A stretch of DNA of 45,143 bases from Rufibacter ruber. GTDB taxonomy: Bacteria; Bacteroidota; Bacteroidia; Cytophagales; Hymenobacteraceae. Below, piece after piece: positions 43,278 through 45,143 of this stretch (its first letter is position 1; each line of letters opens with the position of its first letter). Position numbers and translations under genes: made by a program. Under the pieces are notes generated by a model. That model did no database searches. It saw only the letters and a list, made by a program, of their open reading frames with translations, and was not told the origin of the DNA. The stretch is taken from the NCBI RefSeq assembly GCF_001647275.1, contig NZ_LRMM01000038.1, positions 1-45,143 on the forward strand, read 5' to 3'.

Positions 43278-44588
43278 TTAATAGGTGATGACAGGGGTGC
43301 CCACGGCAAAGTTTATTTCCTCCAAGGCGCGCAGCCTATTAATGCTGAGCTCCAGCAGTTGGGTCATGCTCTCGGTGTAGGTCTCGTAGTAGTCTAGAAA
43401 TTCAATCAGGCTGAGGTTGCGTCGCATGAAGTTGGAGGTAACGCCATCTAAGAGCCGGTCAAAATCACTTCTGAAATTGGGGTCAAAAGAGTTGTAGAAC
43501 TGCTGGGCCTCCTGCGCTTTTTTAAACGCCTGCATCACCTCGGTCTCCACGGTCAGTTGCTGCTGCGCCAATAGGTGCTGGCTCTGGTCTATCTGGTGCT
43601 GCGCCATTCTGATATTGCCCTGGTTTCGGTTAAAGAGGGGCAGGGGCAGCGAAAACCCTACGCCGGTGTAATTTCTTATGAAGTTACTCTGGCGGTCATA
43701 GTTGGCGCTGATGGTGATGTCTGGCACAGCCATGGTTTTCTGTAGTTTCAGGTTCGCCTCCTGTAACTGCACCACGGTCTGGGCGGCTTTCAGGTCATAG
43801 CGGTTCTCCTGCGCCGTCTCCAGCAATTTGCTGAACGTAAGCTGAGTGGGTGTGGCTGCGTTTAAGGTGTTCTCTTCCAGCGTTGGGACCAGTACAGTAG
43901 TGGCGGGGGTGCGGGTCAGCAGCCTTAGTTCAGATTGCGTTTCCTCTATCTCATTGAGCAGGCTCAGCTGCTGGTTGCCCAACTGGAACAGCAGGGCTTT
44001 CAGGCGGGTGGTTTCCTTGAGCGGGATGTTGCCTTTCTGGTACTGTTCCTCCAGCGCCGTAACCAGTTGCTGCACGGTTTGCGTTCTTTCCCGCAGTATT
44101 TTCAGGCCCTGCTGCTGGTAATACAGCTCCACCATGTTGGTGCGCAACGTGAACCTGAGCGTACGCAGCAAATCAAAGAAATCCTGCTCGGTGAGTTGCG
44201 TCTCCAGTTGTTCTACCTGCACCCGCTTGTTGCGTTTGCCCGCCAGGTACACCAGCTGCTCCAACTGCAGGAACGTCTGTCCGTTGCGGCTCACATCAAA
44301 GTACCTGCCGTTCTCCGGGTTATACACGCTCTGGTCAACCGTCAGCACCGGGTTCTCAAACAGCCTGGCCTGTAGAATAGCCGCCCTAGAGGCTTCAATC
44401 GCCGACTTCTGCGCCAGCAGCGGCAGGTTGCGCTCCTGAAACAGCTGCTCTGCCTGCGCCAGGGTAAGGCGCAAGGAGTCAGCAGGGGCGGTGGCGGGAA
44501 CGGTACGTCCTGCAGTTGAATGCGCTGAAACTGGCTGGAGCAGACACTTCAGCAAAACCAGCGCAAATAGAAAAATGGGTACTCTCAT
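43278..44588 (-). CDS. TolC-family outer-membrane efflux channel (CzcC/CusC type)
   Basis: A 436-residue outer-membrane factor. The signal peptide cleaves near residue 22 (QPVSA then HS). Two repeats of the OEP type follow, each with long coiled helices: LTLAQAEQLFQERNLPLL starts the first (about 42-60) and LLETAQENRYDLKAAQTVVQ the second (about 255-275). The motif GVGFSLPLPLFNRNQGNIR (about 310-330) is the usual second-repeat signature in heavy-metal efflux channels. It is the first gene of the operon; the adaptor and pump follow. The region before its ATG carries a likely promoter and operator (see 44615 and 44643). Confidence 0.92.
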   Translation of the reverse strand: MRVPIFLFALVLLKCLLQPVSAHSTAGRTVPATAPADSLRLTLAQAEQLFQERNLPLLAQKSAIEASRAAILQARLFENPVLTVDQSVYNPENGRYFDVSRNGQTFLQLEQLVYLAGKRNKRVQVEQLETQLTEQDFFDLLRTLRFTLRTNMVELYYQQQGLKILRERTQTVQQLVTALEEQYQKGNIPLKETTRLKALLFQLGNQQLSLLNEIEETQSELRLLTRTPATTVLVPTLEENTLNAATPTQLTFSKLLETAQENRYDLKAAQTVVQLQEANLKLQKTMAVPDITISANYDRQSNFIRNYTGVGFSLPLPLFNRNQGNIRMAQHQIDQSQHLLAQQQLTVETEVMQAFKKAQEAQQFYNSFDPNFRSDFDRLLDGVTSNFMRRNLSLIEFLDYYETYTESMTQLLELSINRLRALEEINFAVGTPVITY

Positions 44589-44614
44589 GGGTAATTCTTT
44601 TTTTGAAGAATCCC

Positions 44615-44622
44615 CAAAACTA
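44615..44622 (-). promoter_or_regulatory. Likely -7 element of the efflux operon
   Basis: On the minus strand TAGTTTTG fits the Bacteroidota -7 consensus TAnnTTTG exactly, 26 bases before the ATG of the channel gene. No TTTG lies at the usual -33 distance, as expected of a promoter that needs an activator. Confidence 0.5.
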
Positions 44623-44642
44623 GAGTACCCGTATTATAGGTT

Positions 44643-44672
44643 GATTAGAGCCAGATTAGAGAATGATTAGAG
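44643..44672 (-). promoter_or_regulatory. Triple direct-repeat operator, probably for the OmpR-type regulator
   Basis: On the minus strand CTCTAATC occurs three times, at 44665-44672, 44654-44661 and 44643-44650, each step exactly 11 bases. OmpR/PhoB-class regulators bind direct repeats with one helical turn between them. The last repeat ends 20 bases before the -7 box, where a bound activator could touch polymerase. The regulator encoded at 36342 is the obvious candidate. Confidence 0.65.
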
Positions 44673-44739
44673 AGGGGAAAAGCGGCCTGCATAAGCCGGA
44701 AACCCATATTTGCTGACGGTGTTATTGAAAAATAAATAA

Positions 44740-45030
44740 CTAGACGGCTGCGGGCTTGAAAGAAAAAGCCTGGGCGGGCTCAGAGAACAAAGCCTTGGTG
44801 GGTTTCCAGACAGAGCCGAACAATTCTGATTTGCGGTAGTTGTTCAGGGCTTCTTCAGAGTCCCAGAGGCTGTAGGTGCTGTACACGTGGGGCAGGTGGT
44901 AATCCTGGAGCAGGTCCACCCGTTGACAACCGGGAAAAGCGGCAATCTTCTCTCTGGACGCTTTGAAGATTTCCAGAAACGCCGGCACCCTGTCTTCCAG
45001 AAACGTCATTCTGACTATTCGTATCAACAT
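44740..45030 (-). CDS. Small ABM-domain protein (antibiotic biosynthesis monooxygenase fold)
   Basis: A 96-residue protein with the dimeric alpha-beta-barrel fold of the ABM family. It begins MLIRIVRMTFLEDRVPAFLE and continues with FPGCQRVDLLQDYHLPHVYS and TYSLWDSEEALNNYRKSELF, the usual order of strand, helix, strand and helix. Members include quinol monooxygenases, haem-degrading enzymes and many of unknown role. No signal peptide is present, so it should be cytoplasmic. It is a single gene whose start codon directly follows seven A residues and a 15-copy heptamer array, so its expression may vary with repeat number. A specific function cannot be given. Confidence 0.8.
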   Translation of the reverse strand: MLIRIVRMTFLEDRVPAFLEIFKASREKIAAFPGCQRVDLLQDYHLPHVYSTYSLWDSEEALNNYRKSELFGSVWKPTKALFSEPAQAFSFKPAAV

Positions 45031-45037
45031 TTTTTTT

Positions 45038-45143
45038 AATTAGGAATTAGGAATTAGGAATTAGGAATTAGGAATTAGGAATTAGGAATTAGGAATTAGG
45101 AATTAGGAATTAGGAATTAGGAATTAGGAATTAGGAATTAGGA
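45038..45143. repeat. Heptanucleotide tandem array (AATTAGG)n
   Basis: At least 15 perfect copies of AATTAGG (CCTAATT on the minus strand) run from 45038 to the end of the window and probably continue beyond it. The array ends seven bases before the ATG of the ABM-domain gene. Copies are identical, so the array is young or kept uniform by slippage. Confidence 0.95.

Noticed and set aside
45038-45143. CRISPR array at the window end
   Set aside because: The repeats are seven bases with no spacers, so this is a simple tandem array.

Overview
The window reads as chromosomal DNA of a Bacteroidota bacterium, most likely order Cytophagales and perhaps the Hymenobacteraceae (Rufibacter or Pontibacter type). 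The grounds are a SusC/SusD pair with a FecR anti-sigma factor and a FecI-like ECF sigma factor, LytTR and multi-PAS two-component proteins, many lipoproteins, a TAnnTTTG-type promoter box and few Shine-Dalgarno sequences. The genus guess is inference from family resemblance only; no search was run.

Layout. 1-7.8 kb: a soluble six-PAS histidine kinase, convergent with a PQQ-type sugar dehydrogenase lipoprotein, then a beta-lactamase-fold serine hydrolase lipoprotein. 7.8-21.9 kb: an envelope uptake and degradation locus (FecR, SusC with an STN domain, SusD, an N-formylglutamate amidohydrolase-like lipoprotein, gamma-glutamyltransferase, an exported M14 carboxypeptidase, ECF sigma factor). It carries peptidases and amidases and no glycoside hydrolase, so it looks like a Sus-type system for peptides or gamma-glutamyl compounds. 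FecR and the sigma factor sit at opposite ends, about 12 kb apart. 22.1-22.7 kb: a scar with a LacI-family C-terminal remnant and an internally deleted IS5-family element. 22.8-29.6 kb: a LytTR response regulator with its LytS-like kinase, then an ABC ATPase and an ABC permease fused to an M1 aminopeptidase. 29.9-31.4 kb: a DUF1810 protein and a REP-associated transposase (RAYT) gene broken by one in-frame TAG and framed by two 159-bp pairs of inverted REPs. 31.4-35.8 kb, minus strand: exported catalase, hemA, an ankyrin-repeat protein, hscB and tRNA-Leu(CAA). Catalase, hemA and hscB share a haem/iron-sulfur/oxidative-stress theme. 36.3-44.6 kb: an OmpR-type two-component pair facing a three-gene heavy-metal RND efflux operon (TolC-like, adaptor, CzcA/CusA-like pump) whose upstream region carries a triple 11-bp-spaced direct repeat that looks like the regulator's binding site. 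44.7 kb to the end: a small ABM-domain protein with a 15-copy heptanucleotide repeat directly before its start codon.

Across the window, gaps between genes hold a family of AT-rich palindromes whose arms each carry two CTGTTTT heptads separated by a short variable core. In the best copies the two arms still match although the core differs between copies. Together with the RAYT/REP unit, a second REP-like inverted repeat at 24.8 kb and the terminal heptamer array, this makes the intergenic DNA unusually structured. The strongest candidates for new biology are the peptide-type Sus locus with its split sigma/anti-sigma pair, the split RAYT with twin REP pairs, and the heptad palindrome family.
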